Shown: positions 60,501 through 64,000 of the stretch, piece after piece
Position numbering within the stretch: the first letter of the stretch is position 1
How the letters are laid out: each line of letters begins with the position of its first letter
Origin: Ficedula albicollis
Lineage: Eukaryota; Chordata; Aves; Passeriformes; Muscicapidae
Length of the DNA stretch: 64,000 nucleotides
Reading direction: 5' to 3'
Assembly: GCF_000247815.1 (NCBI RefSeq)
Contig: NC_021684.1
Span: 11,267,162-11,331,161, forward strand
Position numbers and translations under genes: made by a program
Notes under the pieces: model-generated
What the model saw: the letters and a program-made list of their open reading frames with translations, nothing else
The model's database searches: none
Told to the model about the DNA's origin: nothing

Positions 60501-63500
60501 GTTAAAGAGCATAAAATGCAAAACCTCCTTTCCTGGGGTACTGCTTTCACCTCCTGAGGATGGAGTCCTAGCCACGAGGACACACCACAAGGAGGGAGCC
60601 TAACACAGCACAGCCAGACAAGCAGCACTGATGAGATGCAAGAGCATCTCATGGTTGTGGGTCACTCAGGGTCCCCCAAAAGCTTTTGATTTGACAAGAC
60701 CATTCTTGCTGGCTCCTAGGCTCTGTCTCACTCTGAAAATTGCACAGAGCCTCCCCAAGGTGTCTGCCCTGGCTTTTGGATCCCTGGAGGATGCAGGCAG
60801 AGCTGAAGAGGCACTTTCACTGTTTCGAGCATCCTCCTGCTACCCTGTTGCAACAAGCAGAGTTGCTTTGTCAACTCCAGCCAAATAAGCAAGCATAAAT
60901 GCCAGTAAAAGAAAGCATTGCATACATCCCTCATCTGGAAATTATTTTTGTTTGTATTTATGTTCCCACATGTTGTCAGGGTGATGTCTGAGCTCAAGCC
61001 CACACGTGGAAAAATCTGGACTGAGCCCTGTACTAGGAAACTCTCTAGCTCAGAGGCAAAACTGTGCCTGCTCCTCCTTGCCTCACAAAAAACAGCCTGT
61101 GTGCTTGTCTTTGTGGTTCAGAGCACAGCCTCTTTTATCCAGAGAAGAAGAAAATAAAGAATTGAAAATAGGTTTATTTTTACACTAGGACACTGGAGAA
61201 GGAGGAAGCCCTCTCTTCTGTGCCAGGAGAAGAAAAAGGAGAACAGGTCCAGAAAGGAGCACGATCCCCTTAGTCATGATTTTTGGCACAGCCTAGGCTC
61301 AGCCACCTGAGCTGAGCCAGGGACCTATCCTACATCCTTGAGCAGAGCCAAACACAAACAGGACACTCAAAGCTCAAACACCTCACTGAGGGAGCACCAC
61401 GACTTCCCGCCAGCCAAGCACAATTCACCATTGCCTGGGCTTAAACACCAGCAAACAGGCTTCAGCCACCAGCCTCCAGCCCCTTTCACACCTGAATGGA
61501 ATCCATTTTCTCAAAAAACCCAAAAGGCTTAACCATGTCAATCTCAGCCATTCCCAAACAGTACCTACTGAAGGTTCATTTCTCAAAGCATCTCACCACT
61601 CAGGCCAGCTGCTCCTTGCTGCAGTCTCCCTCCTTGAATGTGTCTACACCCAAACTACCTCCCTAGCCAGCCATGAGCACCCATCACCATCCCACCCCTT
61701 CACTTGGGCTCCTCAGCTGAGAGCTCTGACTAAACCCAGGCCCAAGTGAGACTCCCAGCTCCCCCCAGGCCAGCCCAGAGTCACTAGCCCTGGCAGGGAG
61801 GGCTACCTCAGTACAAACTGAGCATGAACCCATGGCTCTGGCAAATTCAGGGAGGCTTTGGCCTCCTCTGGCAGAGATGAGATTTCACCTGGCTCAGAGT
61901 TCTTTCTTTTGTGGCTCTCTGCACCCAGAGCCTGAACAGGAGAGGCTCCAAATCCATGTGCTGCTGCCTCTCAGGCTCACACATTAAACATGAGGCAGGA
62001 GATCAAAAGCTGCTGTTCCACCTTTAGCAAGGAGGTCCAACTCTGGCCTTGTGCCTATCCGAAAAATTAGGAGAGTAAATGCCTCTGCATTGCCCCAACA
62101 GCACAGCTGAGCAAACACAGCAGAGCATGGTGGAGAATGGCTGGGAATATGACCTTGAATATTTAAACATCTTCTCTCTCCAGAGTTTTTCTCTTTGCTA
62201 ACTTTGTCTTAACTATGGCTTCATAATGAGTCTTCAAGGACAAACTTAGAGAAGATTCCACTACTCATTGTCTCTGCACAGTTGTGTGACCAAACAAGTC
62301 CCCAAACAGCACTTTAATAAACCCCTAGCTGGCTGTCATGCTTTGCACTATAAACTTTATTTTTCTTTAACATTAGCTCACTCATAAAGCCCTTCTGCAA
62401 AATCACAATTTCTTCATTTCACAAGGGGAGCCCCAGTGGAAAGAAAATGAGGAAGAAGGAGCACCACCTCAAAGCACCCATGTGGGCAGGTGCAGGTGTT
62501 GCATTGCTCGGTGAGGGACCAACAAACCAGCACAGCCAGCATCCCCAGTGACTGCCTGCCACCACATTGCCAGCCCTGCTGTCTCTCTTGCCTCCCTTGC
62601 TCTTTTGGTGAACGCTTCAATTTTTTTTTTCAAATGAGGAAGAATTTATTTCTTTTCTCAACAGCCCCAAATGTGCTTTATAAGTTCTGTGCATCCTGTT
62701 AGACTGCCAGCTGACTCAGCTATTAGCTTTGCAAATATACTGCAAAGAGACCCTGCTTGCAAGGTTTCTCTGTGGGTCACAAATACCTCCCTAGTCACCG
62801 CAAGGTAGAAACCTCTCTCTGCCAACAGCACATCCGTCTAGCTAGTGACTGGTTATCTGTTCATCAGACAAACTGCCTGGAAAGCAATAATTGGAACTTA
62901 CCACAACAAAGAGTATAGTTTATTAATTCCTACACAAATTATCTAGTTCCAGAAGCTGAATAAAAGATCAAGACAAACAGCATGGATTACATTGGACTAG
63001 TTCTTCTGTACTAACTTTCAAAATGGACAGTCTTATGCAATCTAAAATGTTTAATAGATAGGTTAATAGATAACAGCTTGTGCATCAGCAGTAGGTAATT
63101 TTCTTTAGAACAAATGTGAGAAGAGTAAGCTGAAAGTATCAAAGTTAAGGAGGAAAGATTGTAGGTAGATGTTTAGGAAGGTGGTACAAGGTGCAAGTTG
63201 AATTTTAGTGCAAGGAAACCTCTGAGGGTGCTCATCAGCCTCCTCTTGGTCAACCATGAGGGTGACAGCTTCAGCAGCATGGCCATGTTCTTGGGGTGAT
63301 CAGGCAAGAAAAAAACCTGAGCTGAATTTCTTGCTGCTTACTGTGGGAGCCAACAAGTTTCAAGAAAAGATGAAGGACCCTGTCTTGCAGAGGTCACCAA
63401 GGCTTATTGCAATGACTAAAAAAGTGACAAGCAGATACAGTCAGGTTTTTTCCCTACTGCTTCCCAGGTCCTGCAGAAGCTGCAAGGGCCACACCTGCAC

Positions 63501-64000
63501 CAACGTCACTCCTGCTACATCAGCAAAATAAATGTGTTTTTCATTCCTTGCATTTCACCTCATGCAAGTCTTAATCCAGAGGGATAAAAAGCATCCCCAC
63601 TTCTCCCTCAGTGTGCATCTATACATCAGTGAGTAGATGGCTCCAAAGCACACCGAATCATTAAACTGTGGTTGACATCTAGGTCTGAGGAGGAGCTGGT
63701 ACACTTGGGCTTCCTCAACAGCTCTGCCACAAAATCACTAAGGACTATTGGTCAAATAATTTAAATCCTTTTTCTGACTTTGCACAGTGAAGGTGACAAC
63801 TGTTCTTCAAGGGACAGGAGAAAGGCTTAATTTCCCACTGGGAAGTGTGTTCAGCTCCTCAGCTGGAAGATGCTTGAGAGCTGCCAAATACCATTATTCA
63901 TTTAGAACAGCTAATTTGATTCAATGACATTGGCATGAAAATTCAGAAGCAAAGCTAGCTCTCCCTGGATTCATGTCCTCTACCCACCAGAAATTGGTCA

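Larger units (their letters stand above)
51251..64000. other. Long unique non-coding block, no gene seen
   Basis: About 12.7 kb with frames no longer than 131 codons, no tRNA, rRNA or intact transposon and no recognisable exon. It includes A/C-rich low complexity near 53595-53630, T-rich and A-rich runs near 55669-55681 and 59869-59881, a short TA/CA run near 60120-60136, a possible RFX-type palindrome (57517-57530) and a probable old LINE fossil (56015-56040). The window ends within unremarkable sequence. Confidence 0.6.

Overview
This window looks like a stretch of avian nuclear genome, probably from a songbird. The clearest evidence is a 5'-truncated CR1 retrotransposon 3' end at about 13701-13967, which carries the characteristic CR1 tail and terminal 8-bp repeats. 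A second line of evidence is a solo endogenous-retrovirus LTR at 29263-30900 that resembles the ERVL-type LTRs common in passerines. The songbird assignment rests on remembered resemblance of the LTR, not on a search. The rest is AT-leaning, interspersed-repeat-poor DNA with many stop codons in all frames, as expected for intergenic or long intronic avian sequence.

I found no protein-coding gene, exon, tRNA, rRNA or recognisable ncRNA that I can support. The longest open frames outside homopolymers (217, 163 and 151 codons) show no recognisable domain and read as chance frames. All longer frames are poly-proline or poly-glycine translations of homopolymer G.

Layout: 1-331 is AT-rich unique sequence ending in a TA-rich microsatellite. 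332-1157 is 826 uninterrupted G. 1158-16310 is unique non-coding DNA with the CR1 fragment. 16311-17144 is A(49)-G(754)-A(31). 17145-27132 is unique DNA with a GC-rich patch near 17.7-18.1 kb. 27133-28202 is an (AACT)n microsatellite, then G(735), then a pure (AAT)99. 28203-29262 is unique. 29263-30900 is the solo LTR, interrupted internally by G(1138). 30901-64000 is unique DNA with one weak LTR candidate (43658-44026), two CpG-enriched patches (about 35.0-35.5 kb and 50.9-51.25 kb), several small palindromes and probable fossils of very old retroposons.

The dominant oddity is the four pure poly-G tracts, 3,453 bases in all. All have G on the + strand. Three lie in or between A/T-rich simple repeats and the fourth sits in a G-rich part of the LTR. 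I judge them most likely sequencing or assembly artefacts (dark-cycle G calls or gap filling at low-complexity DNA), with real G-run expansion as a less likely but more exciting alternative. Nothing here forms an operon, defence system or multi-gene pathway.
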